The notes under the pieces were generated by a model. That model saw only the letters and a program-made list of their open reading frames with translations. It had not been told where the DNA came from and ran no database searches. Shown one piece after another: positions 26,733 to 37,319 of a stretch of 64,000 nt of DNA. This stretch comes from Burkholderia diffusa (lineage in GTDB: Bacteria > Pseudomonadota > Gammaproteobacteria > Burkholderiales > Burkholderiaceae), in contig NZ_CP013364.1 in assembly GCF_001718315.1 (NCBI RefSeq), positions 620,001 to 684,000 of the forward strand. The letters are read 5' to 3'. Within the stretch, counting starts at the first letter, position 1. Each line of letters opens with the position of its first letter. The position numbers and the translations under genes are program-made.

Positions 26733-28602
26733 CGCGTCGCGCGACGGGCTGCCGGCACGGCGCGCACCGGCGCCCGCTGCCGGCAGCGACGACGGCGCGC
26801 CGCCGCACGCCGTCGCGCATCTGCACGCGCTGATCGCGACCGGCCTGTCGCGCGGCTTCGTCACGCGCGCCGACATCATCGACGCGCTGCCCGACGACGA
26901 TGCGAACGAAAGCGACATCGACGCGGCCGCCGCCGTGCTCGCCGAACTCGGCATCGCGGTGTCCGAGCGCGCCGATACCGCGAGCGGCTGGACGCTCGAC
27001 CGTTACTTCCGGCCCGCGCCGCCGGCACGCGCATGGGTCGACGGCGACGGCACGCTCGCCGCGGCCGACCTGCTCGCCCCGCGCACGACCGACCCGGTCC
27101 GGCTGTACCTGCGCGAGATGGGTACGACACCGCTCCTCACCCGCGACGAGGAATTCGCGTACGCGCAGCGCATCGAGCGCGGCCGCGCGGCGTCGGTCGC
27201 GGTGCTGTGCGGCGATCCCGATGCGCTCGACGTGCTCGTGTCGATACGCACCGAAATCGCCGAATGCCGGACCGCCGCATCCACCTATGTGCTCTTTCTG
27301 GCCGACAACCCGCGCGACGATCGACCGTCCAACCACGCCGATGCAGGCGCCCCCCATGCCTCCGCCAGCGAGGCCGGGGGTGACGACGAGGCGCCCTTGG
27401 AGAATTCGGCCTGGCGCGATGCGGTATTGGCACGACTCGCTCGCATCGACGCGATCGCGGACAACCTCCGGGCCGCGCTGGCATCCGGCCGCGTCGCGTC
27501 TGCCGCGTATCGCACGCACGTACGCGACGCCGCGGCGCTGCTCGGTACGCTGTGCCTGTCCGCCCGCGCGCTCGAACGGATGAGCGAACCGTTGCGCAGC
27601 CGCGCACGCCGGCATCGCGCGCTGCGAGGCCGGCTGGCGCGGTTGTTGGCCGACGTGGGCGTCCCGCCGTCGTTCGCGCAGACGGACCACGACGATCACG
27701 CAGACTGGCTCGCGTCGTGCATTGCCGCGCATCCGGCCTGCGGGCCGACGCTGATGCGACGCGCGGCCGAATTCATCGATGCACGCGTCGCGATCGTGCG
27801 CGACGCCCCGGCATCGGAATTGCCGCCCGGCGCGACCGCGTTGCTCGATGCCCGGCTCGGCGCGATCGAACGCGCGATGCAGCCGGCAAAAGCGGGCTTG
27901 TTCGACGCGAACCTGCGGCTCGTCGTGTCGATCGCGAAGCGCTATCCCGATCGCGGCCTGCCGTTCGCGGACCTGATCCAGGAAGGCAACATCGGCCTGT
28001 TGAAGGCCATCGAGCGCTACGACTACCGCCGCGGCTTCCGGTTCTCGACCTACGCGACCTGGTGGATCCGGCAGGCGATCACGCACGCGCTCGCCGACCT
28101 CGGCCGCACGATCCGCGTGCCGACGCATACGGTCGACGCGCTGAACAAGCTGACGAGGCTCGCGCGCGAGCATCGGCAACGCGCGGGCACGGCCGCGACG
28201 CCGGCCGAACTGGCCGTCCACATGGGCGAGCCCGTCGACAAGGTGCGCGACCTGCTGGCGATCGTGAAGGAACCGGTGTCGGCAGACCTGCCGGTTTCGC
28301 CGGAAGGCGACATGACGTTCGCCGACGTCGCGCCGGACCTGTCGTCGCCGTCACCCGAGGACGCCGCCGGCGCCATGCAGTTGCGCAGCACGATCGCCGC
28401 CGCGATCGACAGGCTGCCGCCGCGCGAGGCGATGGTGCTCCGGCTGCGCTACGGGCTGCATGCCGACGAAGGCTGCTCGCTGCGCGACATCGGCCGCCAG
28501 ATGAACCTGTCGGCGGAACGCGTGCGGCAGATCGAGGCGTCGGCGCTCACGCGCCTTCGTGCGTCCGACGCGCTCGACGTGCTCCGCTCGTTCATCGCAT
28601 AG
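26716..28602 (+). CDS. RpoD-like sigma70 paralogue
   Basis: A 628-residue sigma factor with nearly full housekeeping architecture. A region 1.1-like helix bundle is near residues 30-90, region 1.2 is DPVRLYLREMGTTPLLTRDEEFAYAQRIE, and a divergent non-conserved region follows. Region 2 (NLRLVVSIAKRYPDRGLPFADLIQEGNIGLLKAIERYDYRRGFRFSTYATWWIRQAI), region 3 and region 4.2 (LRDIGRQMNLSAERVRQIEASALTRL) complete it. E. coli RpoD has T-R-E-R at the start of the recognition helix; here it is S-A600-E-R, losing the Arg584 equivalent that contacts the -35 element. ATG 26716 is the only start that keeps region 1.1, and it overlaps the HiPIP gene, implying translational coupling. A role in transcribing this island or a stress regulon is open. 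Confidence 0.92.
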   Translation: MRSARDASRDGLPARRAPAPAAGSDDGAPPHAVAHLHALIATGLSRGFVTRADIIDALPDDDANESDIDAAAAVLAELGIAVSERADTASGWTLDRYFRPAPPARAWVDGDGTLAAADLLAPRTTDPVRLYLREMGTTPLLTRDEEFAYAQRIERGRAASVAVLCGDPDALDVLVSIRTEIAECRTAASTYVLFLADNPRDDRPSNHADAGAPHASASEAGGDDEAPLENSAWRDAVLARLARIDAIADNLRAALASGRVASAAYRTHVRDAAALLGTLCLSARALERMSEPLRSRARRHRALRGRLARLLADVGVPPSFAQTDHDDHADWLASCIAAHPACGPTLMRRAAEFIDARVAIVRDAPASELPPGATALLDARLGAIERAMQPAKAGLFDANLRLVVSIAKRYPDRGLPFADLIQEGNIGLLKAIERYDYRRGFRFSTYATWWIRQAITHALADLGRTIRVPTHTVDALNKLTRLAREHRQRAGTAATPAELAVHMGEPVDKVRDLLAIVKEPVSADLPVSPEGDMTFADVAPDLSSPSPEDAAGAMQLRSTIAAAIDRLPPREAMVLRLRYGLHADEGCSLRDIGRQMNLSAERVRQIEASALTRLRASDALDVLRSFIA

Positions 28603-28658
28603 CGCTGCGCATGGCGCACGACACGAACGCGGTGCGTCGCGTGCGTGTGCCGTGCGCC

Positions 28659-28677
28659 GTGTTGACGCTTGCAACAC
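28659..28677 (+). promoter_or_regulatory. Activator site upstream of acs
   Basis: GTGTTGACGCTTGCAACAC is the most symmetric member of the NTGT-N11-ACAC set (GTGTTG/CAACAC arms). It lies about 140 bp upstream of the acs sigma54 promoter. It is not followed by a T run, so a terminator for the sigma gene is less likely. Confidence 0.6.
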
Positions 28678-28736
28678 CGGTTGCTGCATTTCGACGCAAC
28701 GCTCAAGCTGGCGAGCGTGGCCCGCGCCCCATCCTC

Positions 28737-28759
28737 ATTGATCTGCAATGCAGATCAAT
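28737..28759 (+). promoter_or_regulatory. 23-bp palindrome upstream of acs
   Basis: ATTGATCTGCA and TGCAGATCAAT form perfect 11-bp arms around a single A. It stands between the activator site and the sigma54 promoter of acs. No T run follows. Likely an operator for a dimeric regulator that I cannot identify. Confidence 0.55.
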
Positions 28760-28817
28760 CGCCAAGAACCGCATAACAACGCACATGCACGCCGTTCCGG
28801 CCGCATAACCGCGCATT

Positions 28818-28833
28818 TGGCATGCAAGTTGCG
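28818..28833 (+). promoter_or_regulatory. Sigma54 promoter of acs
   Basis: TGGCATG-CAAG-TTGCG is almost the same as the dehydrogenase promoter. The predicted start near 28845 leaves a leader of about 33 bases to the TTG start codon. Confidence 0.85.
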
Positions 28834-28877
28834 TTTCAACGGTCATGCCACACCCGACGATTTTCATGGAGACCATC

Positions 28878-30860
<1,983 letters not shown>

Positions 30861-31086
30861 ATGACGGGGCCGGCGTCGGTCGGCCTCACACGAACTCTTC
30901 GACGCACGCGCGTTCCGGCGCCCATCCCCGCCACGAACGCGTCGCACGCGGCCGACACCCGGCCGCGCACGTGCGTTGCGCCGCGCCCCATCCTGCGCAT
31001 GCGGCTCGCGCACCGGACACCGCTTCGCGGACGTCCGGCGCATCCCCGTTCAATGCATCGACGTACAACAACACTGGAGACACTCA

Positions 31087-32154
31087 ATGAAAAGCAGAAT
31101 CGTGATCGGTTGCGCCGCGCTGGCGGGCGCGATGGTCGGCGGCAGCGCCTTCGCGCAAAGCAGCGTGACGCTGTACGGCAACCTCGACGCCGCATTGCTG
31201 TATACGAGCAAGACGCTCGACGCCGCCACTGGCACGAACGCCGGTCATCAGTTCGCAATGACCGACACCGGCATGACGCCGACGACGTTCGGAATGACCG
31301 GCACCGAGGATCTCGGTGGCGGCCTCAAGGCGAAATTCCAGCTCGAAAGCGGCTTTGCCGTCACCAACGGCGCGTTCGCCCATTCGAACGGCAACTTCTT
31401 CGGCCGTCAGGCGTGGGTCGGGCTCGATGGCGGCTTCGGCACGGTCAAGGCCGGCGTGCAGTACTCGCCATTCCTGCTCGCGATCTTCGATTCGGATCCG
31501 CGCAGCTTCTCGCACTTCGGCAGCGGGCTGATCAACTACGTCGATAACGTGCTGGTGACGGGCCTGTTCAACCCGAACGCCGTGTCGTACACAAGCCCGA
31601 CGATCGCCGGCCTCACCGGCAGCGCGATGTTCGCGTTCGGCGGCAAGGCGGGCGATTTCCAGGCCGGCCGCCAGTATTCGGCGAGCCTCAAGTACGAACA
31701 TGAGGGCTTCATGATCGACGCCGCGTTCTACGACGGCAACGACGGCACCAATCCGACGCCGACGCCCAGCACAGTCGCGTTCGTCGGTCGCACGATCGGC
31801 GCCGCGTACCGGTTCGGCCCCGTCACCGCGAAGGCGTCGTTCACGAGCTACAAGGTCGGCGGATCGTTCAGCAACAACGTGTATGGCGGCGGCCTCGATT
31901 ACCAGGCGACGCCGGCCGTCGACCTGAACGGCGGCGTCTGGTTCACCAGCGATCGCAACGACACGGCCAATCACTCGCTGCTCGCGGCCGTCGGCACGAC
32001 CTACAGCCTGTCGAAAGCGACCGCGCTGTACGCGCAGGTCGCGATGGTCAACAACCACGGTGCGATGAATACCGGGCTCGGGATCAACAACGCGCTTTAC
32101 GCAGTCACCGGCACGACCGTCGGCGCGAACGTCGGGATCCGCCACATGTTCTGA
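31087..32154 (+). CDS. OmpC-type porin
   Basis: A 355-residue Gram-negative porin of the Burkholderia type. The signal peptide ends at SAFAQ, followed by SSVTLYGNLDAALLYT; internal FQLESGF, GRQAWVGL and the C-terminal VGANVGIRHMF with terminal Phe mark a 16-stranded outer-membrane barrel. GGAG lies before ATG 31087. It follows acs by about 225 bp in the same direction and ends at a strong hairpin. It may serve small-solute entry for the upstream pathway. Confidence 0.95.
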   Translation: MKSRIVIGCAALAGAMVGGSAFAQSSVTLYGNLDAALLYTSKTLDAATGTNAGHQFAMTDTGMTPTTFGMTGTEDLGGGLKAKFQLESGFAVTNGAFAHSNGNFFGRQAWVGLDGGFGTVKAGVQYSPFLLAIFDSDPRSFSHFGSGLINYVDNVLVTGLFNPNAVSYTSPTIAGLTGSAMFAFGGKAGDFQAGRQYSASLKYEHEGFMIDAAFYDGNDGTNPTPTPSTVAFVGRTIGAAYRFGPVTAKASFTSYKVGGSFSNNVYGGGLDYQATPAVDLNGGVWFTSDRNDTANHSLLAAVGTTYSLSKATALYAQVAMVNNHGAMNTGLGINNALYAVTGTTVGANVGIRHMF

Positions 32155-32159
32155 TGCAT

Positions 32160-32190
32160 CGGTGGCGATTCCGATGCCGAATCGCCACCG
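32160..32190 (+). terminator. Hairpin terminator after the porin gene
   Basis: CGGTGGCGATTC (32160-32171) and GAATCGCCACCG (32179-32190) form a perfect 12-bp stem with a seven-base loop, six bases after the porin stop. The tail is T-poor, so termination may be partial. Confidence 0.65.
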
Positions 32191-32643
32191 CGCTGTATTC
32201 GTAGTCCGAATTACCCAGCGCCGGTTTCGGTTCGCAAAGACGCGTTCCGATTCGGCGCGATCGCCATCGCGCGCGACTCCGTTCCCGATGCATGGCCCGT
32301 CCCGTTCCCGCACGATCCGCGACGTGCCGCATGCACGCTCACGGCAAGATCGACATCCGGTATAGACCGCCATCGGCGCGGCGCGGACCGCCGCGTGCCG
32401 AACTGCCCGTTACCTGGAGTTGGCCGGCCGCACCATCCGTGTCGTTTACGACCGGTTTCCGGGCGCATGACCGATAGTCGGCGTTTCCCGTTTCTCTACA
32501 CTGCTTCACACCAGCACATACCTGCCGGATGTCGCATGACGTGCGTCGCATCACCGACATCACGGCGATCCCGAGACAACCGCCTTCGTCCCCGACGGTT
32601 CCGCATCCGCTCGGCCAGCCGAAGGCCCCTCCAGGAGCGTTCA
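32191..32643. other. Intergenic region before the MFS gene
   Basis: About 450 bp. Apart from the ribosome site of the next gene (CCAGGAGC before TTG 32644) I see no regulatory motif and no supported small gene. Confidence 0.5.
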
Positions 32644-34113
32644 TTGAGTTCATCGCAAGCGCACCCCGCGAAAGCCCGGTCTTCGCGCAAGGCCCTCAAG
32701 CTGGACGACATCACGATCGTCGACCCTGCCGTCCTGAAGCGTGCGGTCGGAGCCATGGCGTTCGGCAATGCGATGGAATGGTTCGACTTCGGCGTCTACA
32801 GCTATATCGCCGTCACGCTCGGCAAGGTGTTCTTCCCGTCCGGCAGCCCGTCCGCGCAGCTGCTCGCGACCTTCGGCACGTTCGCCGCCGCATTCCTCGT
32901 GCGCCCGCTCGGCGGCATGGTGTTCGGCCCGCTCGGCGACCGCATCGGCCGCCAGCGCGTGCTCGCCGCCACCATGATCATGATGGCCGTCGGCACCTTC
33001 GCGATCGGCCTGATCCCCAGCTACACGTCGATCGGCATCATGGCGCCGATACTGCTGCTGGTCGCCCGCCTCGTGCAGGGCTTCTCGACCGGCGGTGAAT
33101 ATGGCGGCGCCGCCACCTTCATCGCCGAGTTCTCGACCGACAAGCGCCGCGGCTTCATGGGCAGCTTCCTCGAGTTCGGCACGCTGATCGGCTACACGCT
33201 CGGCGCGGCCACCGTCGCGATACTCACGGCAACGCTGTCGCAGGACGCACTGCTGTCGTGGGGCTGGCGCGTGCCGTTCTTCATCGCCGGTCCGCTGGGT
33301 CTCGTCGGCTTGTACGTGCGACTCAAGCTCGAGGAGACGCCCGCGTTCAAGAAGGAAGCCGAAGCGCGCGAAGCAGACGAGCGGGCCCGCCCGAAGCAGT
33401 CTTTCGGCACGCTGCTCGTCGAACAGTGGAAGCCGCTGCTCCAGTGCGTCGGCCTCGTGCTGATCTTCAACGTGACCGATTACATGGCGCTGTCGTATCT
33501 GCCCAACTACCTGTCGGCGACGCTGCACTTCAACGAAACGCACGGCCTGTTCATGGTGCTGCTCGTGATGGTGCTCATGATGCCGATGACGCTTTACGCA
33601 GGGCATCTGTCGGACCGGCTCGGCCGCAAGCCGGTGATGATGTTCGGCTGCGTCGGCCTGCTCGTGCTGTCGGTGCCCGCGCTGCTGCTGATCCGCACCG
33701 GCGGGATGCTGCCGGTGTTCGGCGGGATGCTGATCTACGGCACGCTGCTGTCGACCTTCACCGGCGTGATGCCGTCGGCGCTGCCCGCGCTGTTCCCCAC
33801 GCGAATCCGCTACGGCGCGCTCGCGATCGGCTTCAACGTGTCGGTATCGCTGTTCGGTGGTACGACGCCGCTCGTCACCGCTTGGCTCGTCGATCGCACC
33901 GGCGACCTGATGATGCCCGCCTACTACCTGATGGGTGCGTCGTTCATCGGCATCGTGTCGGTGCTCGCGCTGCGCGAAACCGCACGCCGGCCGCTGCCCG
34001 GCTCCGCGCCGTGCGTCGCGAGCCGTGCGGAAGCGCAGGACCTGATTCGCCGCGGCGTGAACGACGGGCGCGTGCGCGACCGCACGTTCACGCCGGTCGG
34101 CGAACGCGCGTAA
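32644..34113 (+). CDS. MFS transporter, metabolite:H+ symporter (MHS) family, ProP-like
   Basis: A 489-residue transporter with 12 membrane segments. GNAMEWFDFGVYSYIAVTLGKVFFP at the start and GPLGDRIGRQRVLAATM, QGFSTGGEYGGAATFIAE and HLSDRLGRKPVMM are typical of the MHS family, which includes ProP, KgtP and ShiA. I use TTG 32644 (AGGAG seven to eight bases upstream) because the frame before it is basic and noncoding in character. Substrate is unknown: osmolyte, organic acid or compatible solute. A basic C-terminal tail of about 30 residues follows the last helix. Confidence 0.92.
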   Translation: MSSSQAHPAKARSSRKALKLDDITIVDPAVLKRAVGAMAFGNAMEWFDFGVYSYIAVTLGKVFFPSGSPSAQLLATFGTFAAAFLVRPLGGMVFGPLGDRIGRQRVLAATMIMMAVGTFAIGLIPSYTSIGIMAPILLLVARLVQGFSTGGEYGGAATFIAEFSTDKRRGFMGSFLEFGTLIGYTLGAATVAILTATLSQDALLSWGWRVPFFIAGPLGLVGLYVRLKLEETPAFKKEAEAREADERARPKQSFGTLLVEQWKPLLQCVGLVLIFNVTDYMALSYLPNYLSATLHFNETHGLFMVLLVMVLMMPMTLYAGHLSDRLGRKPVMMFGCVGLLVLSVPALLLIRTGGMLPVFGGMLIYGTLLSTFTGVMPSALPALFPTRIRYGALAIGFNVSVSLFGGTTPLVTAWLVDRTGDLMMPAYYLMGASFIGIVSVLALRETARRPLPGSAPCVASRAEAQDLIRRGVNDGRVRDRTFTPVGERA

Positions 34114-34200
34114 TCCAGTCAGGCAGCAATGCAGTAACGCACGTCGTTGCGTCGTCACGCGACACCGCGCGGCACCCGCCGCCGGCATCGCGCGTGGCGT

Positions 34201-35025
34201 TCAGCCCGCCGCGAGCTGCTGTTCGTCGAACCAGTCGAGCAGCGTTCGGGTGACGAAAGCGGGATTCTCCAGGTTCGAGATATGGCCGGCGTCCGGCACC
34301 AGCGCGTGACGGCAGCCGATCACGCTCGCCATCTTCGCCGTCTCGGACGGCGGGCGCGCCATGTCGCCCGCCCCGCACATCAGCAGCGTGCGCCCGGCAT
34401 CCAGTTCAGCGAGCGCGGCGAGCGTATCCGGCCGCCCGAAGATCAACCGGCCGAGCGGGACGATCGACTGCCGCAGCCGGTCGGCCGGAAGGTTCGCGAG
34501 CGCGGCGCGAAAGGCAGTCGGCACCGGGTCCGCGAGGTTCACGTCCGGCCGGAAGAACAGCGGCACGATCGCATCGAGCAGCGGCGGCGCGATACAACCG
34601 GCGGCGGCGATCGCATCGAGCATCCCGAAGTAGCGCAGCCGCGTCGCATCGGGTTCGGCCTCCAGCGACGCATCCATCAACACGAGCGAGCGCACGCGCT
34701 CCGGCTCGCGCAACGCGAGCCGCGCGCCCCACATCCCGCCGACGCTCAGCCCCACGATCGCGCAGCGTTCGATTTCCAGCGCATCGAGCAAGGCGCTTGC
34801 GTGCGCGGCGAGGTCGTCGAGCGTCTCGCTGCCGTCCGGCAGCGGGCCCGACGCGCCATGTCCCCACAGGTCCGGCACGATCACGCGATAGCGGGTCGAT
34901 AACGCGTCGATCTGCGGCGCCCACATTGCCGAGTCCCACAAGTAACTGTGGCCCAGGAGCACCGGAAAGCCGGTGCCGCGATCCTGGTAATGCAGGGTGT
35001 TGCCATGAACGATGTGTGCGGGCAT
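34201..35025 (-). CDS. Alpha/beta hydrolase
   Basis: A 274-residue hydrolase. The nucleophile elbow is GLSVGGMWG (Ser), the acid region is LMCGAGDMARP and the catalytic His is in DAGHISNLENP. The strand-3 loop reads LGHSYLWDS instead of the usual HGxG. The fold and size fit the 3-oxoadipate enol-lactonase/haloperoxidase-like group, but the substrate cannot be assigned. ATG 35025 was chosen; it gives normal length. Downstream of the TRAP transporter genes on the same strand but separated from them by about 360 bp including a hairpin, so probably a separate unit. Confidence 0.85.
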   Translation of the reverse strand: MPAHIVHGNTLHYQDRGTGFPVLLGHSYLWDSAMWAPQIDALSTRYRVIVPDLWGHGASGPLPDGSETLDDLAAHASALLDALEIERCAIVGLSVGGMWGARLALREPERVRSLVLMDASLEAEPDATRLRYFGMLDAIAAAGCIAPPLLDAIVPLFFRPDVNLADPVPTAFRAALANLPADRLRQSIVPLGRLIFGRPDTLAALAELDAGRTLLMCGAGDMARPPSETAKMASVIGCRHALVPDAGHISNLENPAFVTRTLLDWFDEQQLAAG

Positions 35026-35050
35026 GTCGTCTCCGGATGTCAATGTGATC

Positions 35051-35076
35051 GGCGGCGGCCCCAAAAGGGGCGCCGC
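35051..35076. other. GC-rich hairpin in the leader of the hydrolase gene
   Basis: Around 35052-35075 the sequence GGCCCC-AAAA-GGGGC with flanking GCGGC/GCCGC forms a stable stem-loop about 30 bases upstream of the hydrolase start codon. There is no T run. It could influence translation or simply be part of the intergenic structure. Confidence 0.4.
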
Positions 35077-35329
35077 GATTCCCGGCGTTCTGCGATGAAC
35101 GCGAAGCGGCGAATCATCGCACAGCTTGCCGCCGTTGCGTGTGACTGCCGTCGCGCTTCCGCCGTGCGAGCGGAACGACGTCGAATACCGGGATGTCGCG
35201 GCTGTGGCTGTTGGAGACGTACGCCTACGTCGCTCCGTGGGCGAGCAATGTGGCGGGCCGCGATGGCGCACGCCATGCCATATTCATGTTGATGTGAATT
35301 TGCCGTGCGTGAAGCGACGGTTGACGTGA

Positions 35330-35367
35330 TCGCGGCGCCGGACAACTTGCGTCATCCGGCGCCGCGA
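35330..35367 (-). terminator. Hairpin downstream of the TRAP operon
   Basis: TCGCGGCGCCGGA (35330-35342) and TCCGGCGCCGCGA (35355-35367) form a perfect 13-bp stem with a 12-base loop, 16 bases beyond the end of the large permease gene. There is no U tract, so it may stop transcription with Rho or protect the mRNA end. The rest of 35026-35383 shows no gene. Confidence 0.6.
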
Positions 35368-35383
35368 CAAGCGAAACGCGCGC

Positions 35384-36736
35384 TCAGAACACCGCGTGCC
35401 CGCTGATGAGGCTCGGCAGCCAGGTGGAGAAGAACGGCATGTACGTGACGATGTTGATCGCACTGAAGATCGCGAGGTAGTACGGCCACGCCATCTTCGT
35501 CGTCTCGCCGATCGATACGTTGCCGATCGCGCAGCCGACGAACTGCACCGAGCCGATCGGCGGGTGAACGAGGCCGAGCGAGCAGTTCAGCAGCAGCATG
35601 ATCCCGAACTGCACCGGCCCGACGCCGCATGCCATCGCGATCGGCAGGAACAGCGGCGTCGTGATCAGGATGTGCGCGGCCATGTCGACGAACGTGCCGA
35701 GGAAAACCTGGATGATGTTGATGTACAGCAGCATCAGCCAGGGCGCGGCAGTCGACTGCTTCAGCAGCCCCTCGATCGCATCCGGAATCTCCAGGTACGA
35801 CATCTGGAAGCGCAGCATGTTCGACACGGCGATCAACAGCAACACGACGCCCGTCGTGCGCGCCGCATGCGACAGCGCGCGGCGCAGCTTCTCGACAGTC
35901 AGCGTGCGGTACACGATCGCGGTCAGCGCGAGCGAATACACGACGGCGATCGCGGCCGCTTCGGTTGCAGTGGCGATCCCCTTCGCGACGCACACGAGGA
36001 TGATCGCGATCACCATCAGGCCCGGCACCGCGCCGACGAAGCTGCGCAACACCGCATACCAGCCCGGGAACACCGGCAGCGCCGACGAACCATCTTCACG
36101 GCGCGGATAGCCGTGACGCACGGCCTGCCAGTACGCGGCGGCGAGCACGAAGCCCATCACCCACAGCACCGGCAGCAGGCCGGAGAACAGCAGGTCGCCG
36201 ATCGACACGCCGCTCACCTGCTGGCCGTGCAGCATCCCGGTGATGCCCTGCGCGGCGAATGCGTAGATGATCATGTTGGTCGACGTCGGCATCAGCGCGC
36301 CGGCGAGCGACGCGTGGGTCGTCACGTTGACCGCGTAGGCAGCGCTGTAGCCTTCGCGCTTCATCAACGGAATCACCACGCCGCCCATCGCGGACGTATC
36401 GGCGGTCGGCGAACCCGATACACCGCCGAACAGCGTGCACGCGACGACGTTGGCCATCCCGAGGCCGCCGCGGAAGTGGCCGACGGTCGCCTGCGCGAAA
36501 CGCAGGATCCGGTCCGCGATGCCGCCGTGCAGCATCAGCTCGCCGGAGAAGATGAAGAACGGCACCGCGAGGAACGAGAATGCGTTCATCCCCGAGATCA
36601 TCGACTGCATCGCGGTCGCGATCGGCAGCCCTTCGACCATGTAGGTCAGCACGCAGGCGATCCCGAGCGCGAACGAAACGGGCACGCCGAGCACGAGGAA
36701 AATCAGAAAGCTGATGGACAGAATCGCGAGTTCCAT
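35384..36736 (-). CDS. dctM: TRAP transporter large permease (DctM type)
   Basis: A 450-residue membrane protein with about a dozen membrane segments, beginning MELAILSISFLIFLVLGVPVSFALG. Signatures of the DctM subunit include PFFIFSGELMLHGGIADRILRFA, GGVSGSPTADTSAMGGVVIP, and GTFVDMAAHILITTPLFLPIA near the end. It is the translocating subunit of a sodium-driven organic-acid importer. It follows the small permease gene by four bases. The neighbouring polygalacturonase suggests a uronate substrate, which is inference. Confidence 0.95.
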   Translation of the reverse strand: MELAILSISFLIFLVLGVPVSFALGIACVLTYMVEGLPIATAMQSMISGMNAFSFLAVPFFIFSGELMLHGGIADRILRFAQATVGHFRGGLGMANVVACTLFGGVSGSPTADTSAMGGVVIPLMKREGYSAAYAVNVTTHASLAGALMPTSTNMIIYAFAAQGITGMLHGQQVSGVSIGDLLFSGLLPVLWVMGFVLAAAYWQAVRHGYPRREDGSSALPVFPGWYAVLRSFVGAVPGLMVIAIILVCVAKGIATATEAAAIAVVYSLALTAIVYRTLTVEKLRRALSHAARTTGVVLLLIAVSNMLRFQMSYLEIPDAIEGLLKQSTAAPWLMLLYINIIQVFLGTFVDMAAHILITTPLFLPIAMACGVGPVQFGIMLLLNCSLGLVHPPIGSVQFVGCAIGNVSIGETTKMAWPYYLAIFSAINIVTYMPFFSTWLPSLISGHAVF

Positions 36737-36740
36737 GGCG

Positions 36741-37319
36741 TTATTGGCCCGACGAAGAACGACGAAGCGCGAGCAAGTGCTCGAGCGAGAAGAGGATGAT
36801 GGCGATCGCCGCCGGAATCGTGATCAGGTAGCGCACGCCTTCGGGCAGCCCGATGATCGGAATGCGGTCGCCCATCGTCTCGGCGGCCATGCTGCCGCAG
36901 CCGACCATGATCGCGATCGCGAACGCGATCAGGCTCGCATGCTGGATCGCGATCACCACGTTGCGCGCGCCCGGCGACAGGCGCCGCACGAGCGAGTCGA
37001 GGCCGATGTGGCCACCGTCGCGCACCTTCATCGCCGCGCCGAACATCGCGATCACGATCACCAGCAGCAGCGCGATCGGCTCGACGAAATCGGGCGCGTT
37101 CTCGAACACGTAACGCATCACGACCGCGTAGAACACCAGCACGGTGAGCGCCGCGAGGCACAGCGACGCAACCACGGCCAGCGCGCGGAACAGCAGGTCG
37201 TTCACACAACGCAGGCGCGGCGCCGCCGCGCGCGGCCGGCACGGTGCCGCGCCATCGGCGGCAGCCGCATCCGGCGAGCCCACGGCCGCCGCGCCGTTCA
37301 GGGAAGTGCGACGGGTCAC
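36741..37319 (-). CDS. dctQ: TRAP transporter small permease (DctQ type)
   Basis: A 192-residue protein with four membrane segments (ALAVVASLCLAALTVLVFYAVVMRYVF; IALLLVIVIAMFGAAMKV; the pair near the C-terminus). The GTG start at 37319 overlaps the dctP stop (GTGA), the usual arrangement; an internal GTG (VNDLLFRALAV) would give a shorter form. The N-terminal 35 residues are Ala/Pro-rich. Partner of the large permease. Confidence 0.92.
   Translation of the reverse strand: MTRRTSLNGAAAVGSPDAAAADGAAPCRPRAAAPRLRCVNDLLFRALAVVASLCLAALTVLVFYAVVMRYVFENAPDFVEPIALLLVIVIAMFGAAMKVRDGGHIGLDSLVRRLSPGARNVVIAIQHASLIAFAIAIMVGCGSMAAETMGDRIPIIGLPEGVRYLITIPAAIAIILFSLEHLLALRRSSSGQ

Noticed and set aside
26449..28221. 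590-codon open frame opposite HiPIP and sigma factor genes
   Set aside because: Shadow frame; the plus-strand products have complete domain sets.
28659..28677. Inverted repeat as terminator of the sigma factor gene
   Set aside because: Only six-base arms and no T run, while the sequence matches the enhancer motif seen at four other places.
30965..30980. Sigma54-like sequence GCGCACG-TGCG-TTGCG before the porin gene
   Set aside because: The -12 half is perfect but the -24 GG is CG. This base pair is nearly invariant, so I do not count it in the regulon.
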